DNA of 64,000 bases. Origin: Calliopsis andreniformis. Taxonomy: Eukaryota; Arthropoda; Insecta; Hymenoptera; Andrenidae. A program made the position numbers and the translations under genes. The notes below the pieces were generated by a model that worked only from the letters and a program-made list of their open reading frames with translations, had not been told where the DNA came from and made no database searches. Positions within the stretch are counted from its first letter, which is position 1. Every line of letters starts with the position of its first letter. Of this stretch, positions 1 through 11,351 are shown in pieces. Location: the NCBI RefSeq assembly GCF_051401765.1, contig NW_027480565.1, forward strand, positions 620,001 through 684,000, given 5' to 3'.

Positions 1-418
1 GAATATGGATCTAACGTTCTTGTTTCGAACCGACGAATTTCGGTTCCGTAGCTACCCGAACGCTCCATGATTCTCGATTATCTCGACACAGGTAAGAGAC
101 AGAGGACTACAAGTGTATGGTTTTAGAGAGCCACGAGCACCAGCAATAAGGATCTACCGTTGTCCCTTCGTTCCGGCGACATTCGGTTCCGGAGCGACAC
201 GAACGGTGACTTAGAATTTTTTCGCTCGGGCTCCGGAGCGACACGAACGGGGACTTAGAATATTTTCGCTCGGACTCCGGAGCGACACGATCGCTCCGAT
301 ATGCTACGTTCTGTCGGTCCACGGGCATCAGAGAGCAAAACAGCCTAATAGTTTTAGAGTGCCTCAACGATCAGGAATATGGATCTAACTTTCTCGTTTC
401 GAACCGACGACTTTCGGT

Positions 419-561
419 TCCGGAGCGACACGAACGCTCCATGATTCTCGATTATCTCGACACAGGTAAGAGACAGAGGACAACAAGTGTATGGTTTTAG
501 AGAGCCACGAGCACCAGGAATAAGGATCTACCGTTGCCCCTTCGTTCCGTCGACATTCGGT
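419..561 (+). repeat. Half A of the satellite dimer (143 bp), worked example
   Basis: This segment runs from the first box to the second box. Aligned without gaps to half B at 694-836 it matches at about 96-97 of 143 positions by hand count. The strongest agreement is at the box (first 15 bases identical), at GTTTTAGAG and at AGGAATA(A/T)GGATCTA. The middle (roughly positions 22-70) is the most diverged. Equal length, collinearity and scattered mismatches show common descent rather than chance similarity. Confidence 0.88.
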
Positions 562-693
562 TCCGGAGCGACACGAACGGGGACTTAGAATTTTTTCGCT
601 CGGGCTCCGGAGCGACACGAACGGGGACTTAGAATTTTTTCGCTCGGGCTCCGGAGCGACACGAACGGGGACTTAGAATATTCTCGCTCGGAC
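562..693 (+). repeat. Run of three 44-bp subrepeats
   Basis: Units begin at 562, 606 and 650. The first two are identical through GAATTTTTTCGCTCGGGC. The third has AATATTCTCGCTCGGAC. Standard monomers carry two such units. Runs of one to five occur elsewhere in the window, and the count is the main source of monomer length change. Confidence 0.95.
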
Positions 694-836
694 TCCGGAG
701 CGACACGATCGCTCCGATATGCTACGTTCTCTCGGTCCTCGGGCATCAGAGAGCAAAACAGCCTAATAGTTTTAGAGTGCCTCAACGATCAGGAATATGG
801 ATCTAACGTTCTTGTTTCGAACCGACGACTTTCTGT
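694..836 (+). repeat. Half B of the satellite dimer (143 bp), worked example
   Basis: This is the partner of the segment at 419-561. It opens with the same box followed by TCGCTCCGATATG in place of ACGCTCCATGATT. Its first 44 bases also match the neighbouring 44-bp unit at 606-649 at 29 of 44 positions, including 9 of the last 11. This suggests that the 44-bp units are extra copies of the prefix of a 143-bp half. Confidence 0.8.
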
Positions 837-1914
837 TCCGGAGCGACACGAATGCTCCGTGATTCTCGATTATCTCGACACAGGTAAGAGACACAGGACA
901 ACAAGTGTATGGTTTTAGATAGCCACGAGCACCAATAATAAGGATCTACCGTTGTCCCTTCGTTCCGGCGACATTCGGTTCCGGAGCGACACGAACGGTG
1001 ACTTAGAATTTTTTCGCTCGGGCTCCGGAGCGACACGAACGGGGACTTAGAATATTTTCGCTCGGACTCCGGAGCGACACGATCGCTCCGATATGCTACG
1101 TTCTGTCGGTCCACGGGCATCAGAGAGCAAAAGAGGCTAATAGTTTTAGAGTGCCTCAACGATCAGGAATATGGATCTAACTTTCTCGTTTCGAACCGAC
1201 GACTTTCGGTTCCGGAGCGACACGAACGCTCCATGATTCTCGATTATCTCGACACAGGTAAGAGACACAGGACAACAAGTGTATGGTTTTAGAGATCCAC
1301 GAGCACCAGGAATAAGGGTCTACCGTTGTCCCTTCGTTCCGTCGACATTCGGTTCCGGAGCGACACGAACGGTGACTTAGAATTTTTTCGCTCGGGCTCC
1401 GGAGGGACACGAACGGGGACTTAGAATATTTTCGCTCGGACTCCGGAGCGACACGATCGCTCCGATATGCTACGTTTTCTCGGTCCTCGGGCATCAGAGA
1501 GCAAAACAGCCTAATAGTCTTAGAGTGCCTCAACGATCAGGAATATGGATCTGACGTTCTCGTTTCGAAGCGACGACTTTCGGTTCCGGAGCGACACGAA
1601 CGCTCCATGATTCTCGATTATCTCGACACAGGTAAGAGACAGAGGACAACAAGTGTATGGTTTTAGATAGCCACGAGCACCAGGAATAAGGATCTACCGT
1701 TGTCCCTTCGTTCCGGCGACATTCGGTTCCGGAGCGACACGAACGGGGACTTAGAATTTTTTCGCTCGGGCTCCGGAGGGACACGAACGGGGACTTAGAA
1801 TATTTTCGCTCGGACTCCGGAGCGACACGATCGCTCCGATATGCTACGTTCTCTCGGTGCTCGGGCATCAGAGAGCAAAACAGCCTAATAGTTTTAGAGT
1901 GCCTCAACGATCAG

Positions 1915-2244
1915 GAATATGGATCTAACGTTCTTGTTTCGAACCGACGACTTTCTGTTCCGGAGCGACACGAACGCTCCGTGATTCTCGATTATCTCGA
2001 CACAGGTAAGAGACACAGGACAACAAGTGTATGGTTTTAGAGATCCACGAGCACCAGGAATAAGGATCTACCGTTGTCACTTCGTTCCGGCGACATTCGG
2101 TTCCGGACCGACACGAACGGTGACTTAGTATATTTTCGCTCGGACTACGGAGCGACACGATCGCTCCGATATTCTACGTTCTCTCGGTCCACGGGCATCA
2201 TAGAGCAAAACAGCCTAATAGGTTTAGAGTGCCTCAACGATAAG
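1915..2244 (+). repeat. 330-bp monomer (one 44-bp unit)
   Basis: Its only unit starts TCCGGACCG and carries TTAGTATATT. The B box is mutated to TACGGAGCG. The same pair of variants is seen at 10110-10137 and 19420-19446. Confidence 0.92.
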
Positions 2245-2617
2245 GAATATGGATCTAACGTTCTTGTTTCGAACCGACGACTTTCGGTTCCGGAGCGACA
2301 CGAACGCTCCATGATTCTCGATTATCTCGACACAGGTAAGAGACAGACGATAACAAGTGTATGGTTTTAGAGAGCCACGTGCACCAGGAATAAGGATCTA
2401 CCGTTGCCCCTTCGTTCCGTCGACATTCGGTTCCGGAGCGACACGAACGGGGACTTAGAATTTTTCGCTCGGGCTCCGGAGGGACACGAACGGGGACTTA
2501 GAATATTTTCGCTCGGACTCCGGAGCGACACGATCGCTCAGATATGCTACGTTCTCTCGGTGCTCGGGCATCAGAGAGCAAAACAGCCTAATAGTTTTAG
2601 AGTGCCTCAACGATCAG
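2245..2617 (+). repeat. 373-bp monomer (1-bp deletion)
   Basis: One T is missing from the T6 run near 2459. It carries CGCTCAGATATG, like the monomer at 10230. Confidence 0.9.
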
Positions 2618-4113
2618 GAATAAGGATCTAACGTTCTCGTTTCGAACCGACGACTTTCGGTTCCGGAGCGACACGAACGCTCCATGATTCTCGATTATCT
2701 CGACACAGGTAAGAGACAGAGGACAACAAGTGTATGGTTTTAGAGAGCCACGTGCACCAGGAATAAGGATCTACCGTTGTCACTTCGTTCCGGCGACATT
2801 CGGTGTCGGAGCGACACGAACGGTGACTTAGAATTTTTTCGCTCGGGCTCCGGAGCGTCACGAACGGGGACTTAGAATATTCTCGCTCGGACTCCAGAGC
2901 GACACGATCGCTCCGGTATGCTACGTTCTCTCGGTCCACGGGCAATAGAGAGCAAAACAGCCTAATAGTCTTAGAGTGCCTCAACGATCAGGAATATGGA
3001 TCTAACGTTCTCGTTTCGAAGCGACGACTTTCTGTTCCGGAGCGACACGAACGCTCCGTGATTCTCGATTATCTCGACACAGGTAAGAGACACAGGACAA
3101 CAAGTGTATGGTTTTAGAGATCCACGAGCACCAGGAATAAGGATCTACCGTTGTCACTTCGTTCCGGCGACATTCGGTGTCGGAGCGACACGAACGGTGA
3201 CTTAGAATTTTTTCGCTCGGGCTCCGGAGCGTCACGAACGGGGACTTAGAATATTCTCGTTCGGACTCCGGAGCGACACGATCGCTCCGGTATGCTACGT
3301 TCTCTCGGTCCTCGGGGATCAGAGAGCAAAACAGCCTAATAGTTTTAGAGTGCCTCAACGATAAGGAATAAGGATCTAACGTTCTCGTTTCGAACCGACG
3401 ACTTTCGGTTCCGGAGCGACACGAACGCTCCATGATTCTCGATTATCTCGACACAGGTAAGAGACACAGGACAACAAGTGTATGGCTTTAGAGAGCCACG
3501 AGCACCAGGAATAAGGATCTACCGTTGTCCCTTCGTTCCGTCGACATTCGGTTCCGGAGCGACACGAACGTGGACTTACAATTTTTTCGCTCGGGCTCCG
3601 GAGCGACACGAACGGGGACTTAGAATATTTACACTCGGACTCCGGAGCGACACGATCGCTCCGATATGCTACGTTCTCTCGGTCCACGGGCATCAGAGAG
3701 CAAAACAGCCTAATAGTTTTAGAGTGCCTCAACTATCAGGAATATGGATCTAACGTTCTTGTTTCGAACCGACGAATTTCGGTTCCGTAGCTACCCGAAC
3801 GCTCCATGATTCTCGATTATCTCGACACAGGTAAGAGACAGAGGACTACAAGTGTATGGTTTTAGAGAGCCACGAGCACCAGCAATAAGGATCTACCGTT
3901 GTCCCTTCGTTCCGGCGACATTCGGTTCCGGAGCGACACGAACGGTGACTTAGAATTTTTTCGCTCGGGCTCCGGAGCGACACGAACGGGGACTTAGAAT
4001 ATTTTCGCTCGGACTCCGGAGCGACACGATCGCTCCGATATGCTACGTTCTGTCGGTCCACGGGCATCAGAGAGCAAAACAGCCTAATAGTTTTAGAGTG
4101 CCTCAACGATCAG

Positions 4114-4531
4114 GAATATGGATCTAACTTTCTCGTTTCGAACCGACGACTTTCGGTTCCGGAGCGACACGAACGCTCCATGATTCTCGATTATCTCGAC
4201 ACAGGTAAGAGACAGAGGACAACAAGTGTATGGTTTTAGAGAGCCACGAGCACCAGGAATAAGGATCTACCGTTGCCCCTTCGTTCCGTCGACATTCGGT
4301 TCCGGAGCGACACGACCGGGGACTTAGAATTTTTTCGCTCGGGCTCCGGAGCGACACGAACGGGGACTTAGAATTTTTTCGCTCGGGCTCCGGAGCGACA
4401 CGAACGGGGACTTAGAATATTCTCGCTCGGACTCCGGAGCGACACGATCGCTCCGATATGCTACGTTCTCTCGGTCCTCGGGCATCAGAGAGCAAAACAG
4501 CCTAATAGTTTTAGAGTGCCTCAACGATCAG
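4114..4531 (+). repeat. 418-bp monomer
   Basis: First unit has CGACCGG (C at 4316). Confidence 0.92.
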
Positions 4532-4905
4532 GAATATGGATCTAACGTTCTTGTTTCGAACCGACGACTTTCTGTTCCGGAGCGACACGAATGCTCCGTG
4601 ATTCTCGATTATCTCGACACAGGTAAGAGACACAGGACAACAAGTGTATGGCTTTAGAGAGCCACGAGCACCAGGAATAAGGATCTACAGCTGCCCCTTC
4701 GTTCCGTCGACATACGGTTCCGGAGCGACACGAACGGGGACTTAGAATTTTTTCGCTCGGGCTCCGGAGCGACACGAACGGGGACTTAGAATATTTTCGC
4801 TCGGACTCCGGAGCGACACGATCGCTCCGATATGCTACGTTCTGTCGGTCCACGGGCATCAGAGAGCAAAACAGCCTAATAGTTTTAGAGTGCCTCAACG
4901 ATCAG
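4114..4905 (+). repeat. 792-bp tandem duplication, left copy
   Basis: A 418-bp plus 374-bp pair sharing the private change CGACCGG (C at 4316) with the right copy. Confidence 0.85.
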
Positions 4906-5323
4906 GAATATGGATCTAACTTTCTCGTTTCGAACCGACGACTTTCGGTTCCGGAGCGACACGAACGCTCCATGATTCTCGATTATCTCGACACAGGTAA
5001 GAGACAGAGGACAACAAGTGTATGGTTTTAGAGAGCCACGAGCACCAGGAATAAGGATCTACCGTTGCCCCTTCGTTCCGTCGACATTCGGTTCCGGAGC
5101 GACACGACCGGGGACTTAGAATTTTTTCGCTCGGGCTCCGGAGCGACACGAACGGGGACTTAGAATTTTTTCGCTCGGGCTCCGGAGCGACACGAACGGG
5201 GACTTAGAATATTCTCGCTCGGACTCCGGAGCGACACGATCGCTCCGATATGCTACGTTCTCTCGGTCCTCGGGCATCAGAGAGCAAAACAGCCTAATAG
5301 TTTTAGAGTGCCTCAACGATCAG
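4906..5323 (+). repeat. 418-bp monomer
   Basis: Tandem sister of 4114-4531, with the same CGACCGG. Confidence 0.92.
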
Positions 5324-5697
5324 GAATATGGATCTAACGTTCTTGTTTCGAACCGACGACTTTCTGTTCCGGAGCGACACGAATGCTCCGTGATTCTCGA
5401 TTATCTCGACACAGGTAAGAGACACAGGACAACAAGTGTATGGCTTTAGAGAGCCACGAGCACCAGGAATAAGGATCTACAGCTGCCCCTTCGTTCCGTC
5501 GACATACGGTTCCGGAGCGACACGAACGGGGACTTAGAATTTTTTCGCTCGGGCTCCGGAGCGACACGAACGGGGACTTAGAATTTTTGCGCTCGGACTC
5601 CGGAGCGACACGATCGCTCCGATATGCTACGTTCTCTCGGTCCTCGGGCATCAGAGAGCAAAACAGCCTAATAGTTTTAGAGTGCCTCAACGATAAG
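4906..5697 (+). repeat. 792-bp tandem duplication, right copy
   Basis: Repeats 4114-4905, including CGACCGG near 5108. It diverges near 5587, where TTTTTGCGCTCGG replaces ATTTTCGCTCGG, and takes on a different B half (CTCTCGGTCCTCG instead of CTGTCGGTCCACG). Confidence 0.82.
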
Positions 5698-6975
5698 GAA
5701 TAAGGATCTAACGTTCTCGTTTCGAACCGACGACTTTCGGTTCCGGAGCGACACGAACGCTCCATGATTCTCGATTATCTCGACACAGGTAAGAGACACA
5801 GGACAACAAGTGTATGGCTTTAGAGAGCCACGAGCACCAGGAATAAGGATCTACCGTTGTCCCTTCGTTCCGTCGACATTCGGTTCCGGAGCGACACGAA
5901 CGTGGACTTACAATTTTTTCGCTCGGGCTCCGGAGCGACACGAACGGGGACTTAGAATATTTTCACTCGGACTCCGGAGCGACACGATCGCTCCGATATG
6001 CTACGTTCTCTCGGTCCACGGGCATCAGAGAGCAAAACAGCCTAATAGTTTTAGAGTGCCTCAACTATCAGGAATATGGATCTAACGTTCTTGTTTCGAA
6101 CCGACGAATTTCGGTTCCGTAGCTACCCGAACGCTCCATGATTCTCGATTATCTCGACACAGGTAAGAGACAGAGGACTACAAGTGTATGGTTTTAGAGA
6201 GCCACGAGCACCAGCAATAAGGATCTACCGTTGTCCCTTCGTTCCGGCGACATTCGGTTCCGGAGCGACACGAACGGTGACTTAGAATTTTTTCGCTCGG
6301 GCTCCGGAGCGACACGAACGGGGACTTAGAATATTTTCGCTCGGACTCCGGAGCGACACGATCGCTCCGATATGCTACGTTCTGTCGGTCCACGGGCATC
6401 AGAGAGCAAAACAGCCTAATAGTTTTAGAGTGCCTCAACGATCAGGAATATGGATCTAACTTTCTCGTTTCGAACCGACGACTTTCGGTTCCGGAGCGAC
6501 ACGAACGCTCCATGATTCTCGATTATCTCGACACAGGTAAGAGACAGAGGACAACAAGTGTATGGTTTTAGAGAGCCACGAGCACCAGGAATAAGGATCT
6601 ACCGTTGCCCCTTCGTTCCGTCGACATTCGGTTCCGGAGCGACACGAACGGGGACTTAGAATTTTTTCGCTCGGGCTCCGGAGCGACACGAACGGGGACT
6701 TAGAATTTTTTCGCTCGGGCTCCGGAGCGACACGAACGGGGACTTAGAATATTCTCGCTCGGATTCCGGAGCGACACGATCGCTCCGATATGCTACGTTC
6801 TCTCGGTCCTCGGGCATCAGAGAGCAAAACAGCCTAATAGTTTTAGAGTGCCTCAACGATCAGGAATATGGATCTAACGTTCTTGTTTCGAACCGACGAC
6901 TTTCTGTTCCGGAGCGACACGAATGCTCCGTGATTCTCGATTATCTCGACACAGGTAAGAGACACAGGACAACAA
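5698..6975 (+). repeat. 2332-bp higher-order unit, copy 2 (partial)
   Basis: Collinear with 3366 onward. Similarity breaks inside the monomer at 6864, where GGTTTTAGATAGCC with CCAATAAT replaces GGCTTTAGAGAGCC. From 6072 onward the sequence also follows the block at position 1, so this is the overlap of two duplications. The right end is approximate. Confidence 0.75.
6446..6863 (+). repeat. 418-bp monomer
   Basis: Has CGAACGG like 375-792. The B box is preceded by GGATTCCGG (T at 6764). Confidence 0.92.
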
Positions 6976-8780
6976 GTGTATGGTTTTAGATAGCCACGAG
7001 CACCAATAATAAGGATCTACCGTTGTCCCTTCGTTCCGGCGACATTCGGTTCCGGAGCGACACGAACGGTGACTTAGAATTTTTTCGCTCGGGCTCCGGA
7101 GCGACACGAACGGGGACTTAGAATATTTTCGCTCGGACTCCGGAGCGACACGATCGCTCCGATATGCTACGTTCTGTCGGTCCACGGGCATCAGAGAGCA
7201 AAAGAGGCTAATAGTTTTAGAGTGCCTCAACGATCAGGAATATGGATCTAACTTTCTCGTTTCGAACCGACGACTTTCGGTTCCGGAGCGACACGAACGC
7301 TCCATGATTCTCGATTATCTCGACACAGGTAAGAGACACAGGACAACAAGTGTATGGTTTTAGAGATCCACGAGCACCAGGAATAAGGGTCTACCGTTGT
7401 CCCTTCGTTCCGTCGACATTCGGTTCCGGAGCGACACGAACGGTGACTTAGAATTTTTTCGCTCGGGCTCCGGAGGGACACGAACGGGGACTTAGAATAT
7501 TTTCGCTCGGACTCCGGAGCGACACGATCGCTCCGATATGCTACGTTTTCTCGGTCCTCGGGCATCAGAGAGCAAAACAGCCTAATAGTCTTAGAGTGCC
7601 TCAACGATCAGGAATATGGATCTGACGTTCTCGTTTCGAAGCGACGACTTTCGGTTCCGGAGCGACACGAACGCTCCATGATTCTCGATTATCTCGACAC
7701 AGGTAAGAGACAGAGGACAACAAGTGTATGGTTTTAGATAGCCACGAGCACCAGGAATAAGGATCTACCGTTGTCCCTTCGTTCCGGCGACATTCGGTTC
7801 CGGAGCGACACGAACGGGGACTTAGAATTTTTTCGCTCGGGCTCCGGAGGGACACGAACGGGGACTTAGAATATTTTCGCTCGGACTCCGGAGCGACACG
7901 ATCGGTCCGATATGCTACGTTCTCTCGGTGCTCGGGCATCAGAGAGCAAAACAGCCTAATAGTTTTAGAGTGCCTCAACGATCAGGAATATGGATCTAAC
8001 GTTCTTGTCTCGAACCGACGACTTTCGGTTCCGGAGCGACACGAACGCTCCATGATTCTCGATTATCTCGACACAGGTAAGAGACACAGGACAACAAGTG
8101 TATGGCTTTAGAGAGCCACGAGCACCAGGAATAAGGATCTACCGCTGCCCCTTCGTTCCGTCGACATTCGGTTCCGGAGCGACACGAACGGTGACTTAGA
8201 ATTTTTTCGCTCGGGCTCCGGGGCGTCACGAACGGGGACTTAGAATATTCTCACTCGGACTTCGGAGCGACACGATCGCTCCGGTATGCTACGTTCTCTC
8301 GGTCCACGGGCATCAGAGAGCAAAACAGCCTAATAGTTTTAGAGTGCCTCAACGATCAGGAATATTGATCTAACGTCCTCGTTTCCAACCGACGACTTTC
8401 GGTTCCGGAGCGACACGAACGCGCCATGATTCTCGATTATCTCGAAACAGGTAAGAGACACAGGACAACAAGTGTATGGCTTTAGAGAGCCACGAGCACC
8501 AGGAATAAGGATCTACCGCAGCCCCTTCGTTCCGTCGACATTCGGTTCCGGAGCGACACGAACGGGGACTTAGAATTTTTTCGCTCGGGCTCCGGAGCGA
8601 CACGAACGGGGACTTAGAATATTTTCGCTCGGACTCCGGAGCGACACGATCGCTCCGATATTCTACGTTCTCTCGGTCCACGGGCATCATAGAGCAAAAC
8701 AGCCTAATAGGTTTAGAGTGCCTCAACGATAAGGAATATGGATCTAACGTTCTTGTTTCGAACCGACGACTTTCGGTTCC

Positions 8781-8799
8781 GGAGCGACACGAACGCTCC
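8781..8799. other. Short dyad in half A, GGAGCG-N7-CGCTCC
   Basis: Six-base arms at 8781-8786 and 8794-8799 flank the loop ACACGAA. The left arm lies inside the box. The dyad recurs in most A halves. In some it is broken by ACGCGCC (domain 2 'a' monomers) or AATGCTCC (for example near 851). Confidence 0.7.
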
Positions 8800-9010
8800 A
8801 TGATTCTCGATTATCTCGACACAGGTAAGAGACAGAGGACAACAAGTGTATGGTTTTAGAGAGCCACGTGCACCAGGAAAAAGGATCTACCGTTGCCCCT
8901 TCGTTCCGTCGACATTCGGTTCCGGAGCGACACGAACGGGGACTTAGAATTTTTTCGCTCGGGCTCCGGAGGGACACGAACGGGGACTTAGAATATTTTC
9001 GCTCGGACTC

Positions 9011-9031
9011 CGGAGCGACACGATCGCTCCG
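9011..9031. other. Short dyad in half B, CGGAGCG-N7-CGCTCCG
   Basis: Seven-base arms at 9011-9017 and 9025-9031 flank the loop ACACGAT. The adjoining CTCCGGAG is itself a perfect palindrome. The dyad recurs in most B halves. Variants such as TCGGTCCG (7903 region) or TCGCTCAG (2537 region) weaken the right arm. Confidence 0.7.
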
Positions 9032-11351
9032 ATATGCTACGTTTTCTCGGTCCTCGGGCATCAGAGAGCAAAACAGCCTAATAGTCTTAGAGTGCCTCAA
9101 CGATCAGGAATATGGATCTAACGTTCTCGTTTCGAACCGACGACTTTCGGTTCCGGAGCGACACGAACGCTCCATGATTCTCGATTATCTCGACACAGGT
9201 AAGAGACAGAGGACAACAAGTGTATGGTTTTAGATAGCCACGAGCACCAGGAATAAGGATCTACCGTTGCCCCTTCGTTCCGTCGACATTCGGTTCCGGA
9301 GCGACACGAACGGGGACTTAGAATTTTTTCGCTCGGGCTCCGGAGGGACACGAACGGGGACTTAGAATATTTTCGCTCGGACTCCGGAGCGACACGATCG
9401 GTCCGATATGCTACGTTCTCTCGGTGCTCGGGCATCAGAGAGCAAAACAGCCTAATAGTTTTAGAGTGCCTCAACGATCAGGAATATGGATCTAACGTTC
9501 TTGTCTCGAACCGACGACTTTCGGTTCCGGAGCGACACGAACGCTCCATGATTCTCGATTATCTCGACACAGGTAAGAGACACAGGACAACAAGTGTATG
9601 GCTTTAGAGAGCCACGAGCACCAGGAATAAGGATCTACCGCTGCCCCTTCGTTCCGTCGACATTCGGTTCCGGAGCGACACGAACGGTGACTTAGAATTT
9701 TTTCGCTCGGGCTCCGGAGCGTCACGAACGGGGACTTAGAATATTCTCGCTCGGACTTCGGAGCGACACGATCGCTCCGGTATGCTACGTTCTCTCGGTC
9801 CACGGGCATCAGAGAGCAAAACAGCCTAATAGTTTTAGAGTGCCTCAACGATCAGGAATATTGATCTAACGTCCTCGTTTCCAACCGACGACTTTCGGTT
9901 CCGGAGCGACACGAACGCGCCATGATTCTCGATTATCTCGACACAGGTAAGAGACACAGGACAACAAGTGTATGGTTTTAGAGATCCACGAGCACCAGGA
10001 ATAAGGATCTACCGTTGTCACTTCGTTCCGGCGACATTCGGTTCCGGAGCGACACGAACGGTGACTTAGAATCTTTTCGCTCGGGCTCCGGAGCGACACG
10101 AACGGGGACTTAGTATATTTTCGCTCGGACTACGGAGCGACACGATCGCTCCGATATTCTACGTTCTCTCGGTCCACGGGCATCATAGAGCAAAACAGCC
10201 TAATAGGTTTAGAGTGCCTCAACGATAAGGAATATGGATCTAACGTTCTTGTTTCGAACCGACGACTTTCGGTTCCGGAGCGACACGAACGCTCCATGAT
10301 TCTCGATTATCTCGACACAGGTAAGAGACAGACGACAACAAGTGTATGGTTTTAGAGAGCCACGTGCACCAGGAATAAGGATCTACCGTTGCCCCTTCGT
10401 TCCGTCGACATTCGGTTCCGGAGCGACACGAACGGGGACTTAGAATTTTTTCGCTCGGGCTCCGGAGGGACACGAACGGGGACTTAGAATATTTTCGCTC
10501 GGACTCCGGAGCGACACGATCGCTCAGATATGCTACGTTCTCTCGGTGCTCGGGCATCAGAGAGCAAAACAGCCTAATAGTTTTAGAGTGCCTCAACGAT
10601 CAGGAATAAGGATCTAACGTTCTCGTTTCGAACCGACGACTTTCGGTTCCGGAGCGACACGAACGCTCCATGATTCTCGATTATCTCGACACAGGTAAGA
10701 GACAGAGGACAACAAGTGTATGGTTTTAGAGAGCCACGTGCACCAGGAATAAGGATCTACCGTTGCCCCTTCGTTCCGTCGACATTCGGTTCCGGAGCGA
10801 CACGAACGGGGACTTAGAATTTTTTCGCTCGGGCTCCGGAGGGACACGAACGGGGACTTAGAATATTTTCGCTCGGACTCCGGAGCGACACGATCGGTCC
10901 GATATGCTACGTTCTCTCGGTGCTCGGGCATCAGAGAGCAAAACAGCCTAATAGTTTTAGAGTGCCTCAACGATCAGGAATATGGATCTAACGTTCTTGT
11001 CTCGAACCGACGACTTTCGGTTCCGGAGCGACACGAACGCTCCATGATTCTCGATTATCTCGACACAGGTAAGAGACACAGGACAACAAGTGTATGGCTT
11101 TAGAGAGCCACGAGCACCAGGAATAAGGATCTACCGCTGCCCCTTCGTTCCGTCGACATTCGGTTCCGGAGCGACACGAACGGTGACTTAGAATTTTTTC
11201 GCTCGGGCTCCGGGGCGTCACGAACGGGGACTTAGAATATTCTCGCTCGGACTTCGGAGCGACACGATCGCTCCGGTATGCTACGTTCTCTCGGTCCACG
11301 GGCATCAGAGAGCAAAACAGCCTAATAGTTTTAGAGTGCCTCAACGATCAG

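Larger units (their letters stand above)
375..792 (+). repeat. 418-bp monomer (three 44-bp units)
   Basis: Units at 562, 606 and 650. Head tag AACTTTCTCG. Prototype of the copies at 4114, 4906 and 6446. Confidence 0.93.
3366..5697 (+). repeat. 2332-bp higher-order unit, copy 1
   Basis: Six monomers of 374, 374, 418, 374, 418 and 374 bp. The first carries the private variant ACGTGGACTTACAATTTT. The same monomer at 5698 begins the next copy. Confidence 0.85.
1..7985. repeat. Satellite domain 1: 2332-bp and 792-bp duplications
   Basis: Monomer starts are 1, 375, 793, 1167, 1541, 1915, 2245, 2618, 2992, 3366, 3740, 4114, 4532, 4906, 5324, 5698, 6072, 6446, 6864, 7238 and 7612. A rare monomer with GTAGCTACCCGAACG occurs at 1, 3740 and 6072 only and marks three related blocks. 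The block 1-1914 reappears at 6072-7985 (offset 6071) with few differences, such as CGCTCCG versus CGGTCCG near 7903. Monomers 1915-2991 instead resemble parts of domains 2 and 3. Confidence 0.88.
8734..9107 (+). repeat. Reference 374-bp monomer, dissected
   Basis: Box copies start at 8778, 8921, 8965 and 9009, and the next monomer's first box is at 9152. Half A is therefore 8778-8920 (143 bp), the 44-bp units are 8921-8964 and 8965-9008, and half B is 9009-9151 (143 bp, running 44 bp into the next monomer in this phase). The 44-bp units carry GGGGACTTAGAATTTTTTCG and its ATATTTT variant. Half A holds CTCCATGATTCTCG and the SalI-type palindrome GTCGAC. Half B holds GATATGCTACG and the palindrome TTCGAA. 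Dinucleotide- or codon-level coding constraint is not apparent. Confidence 0.93.
8360..11351 (+). repeat. 2992-bp eight-monomer unit, copy 1
   Basis: Two 4-mers. The second is atypical: its 'a' monomer (9856) has GTTGTCACTTCG and TAGTATATT with TACGGAGCG, and its 'b' monomer (10230) has GACGACAACAAG and CGCTCAGATATG. These variants recur at 1915-2617 in domain 1 and 19162-19909 in domain 3. Confidence 0.82.

Noticed and set aside
803..1159. Recurrent minus-strand open frame of about 118 codons per monomer (also 66, 77, 143 and 195-codon forms)
   Set aside because: It opens at TTG (or another non-ATG codon) in most monomers, ends within the next monomer, and its length follows repeat length changes. 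The 44-bp units shift frame (44 is not a multiple of 3), so the 'protein' reads the same DNA in different frames. There is no recognisable domain.
8734..9107. CENP-B box (pattern NTTCGNNNNANNCGGGN)
   Set aside because: TTCG occurs several times per monomer on both strands, but none I checked is followed by the required A and CGGG spacing.
9120..9142. Pol III B-box-like GGTTCGAAAC on the minus strand (tRNA or tRNA-derived SINE)
   Set aside because: The motif fits GWTCRANNC, but I found no credible A box at the right distance and no cloverleaf. Many monomers mutate it (GAAGCGAC, TTCCAACC), so there is no sign of selection.
8850..9233. Plus-strand ATG frame of 127 codons in 'b' monomers
   Set aside because: It exists only because GAATAAGG changed to GAAAAAGG, removing a TAA. 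Neighbouring monomers keep the stop. This is a chance effect of one substitution copied by HOR amplification.
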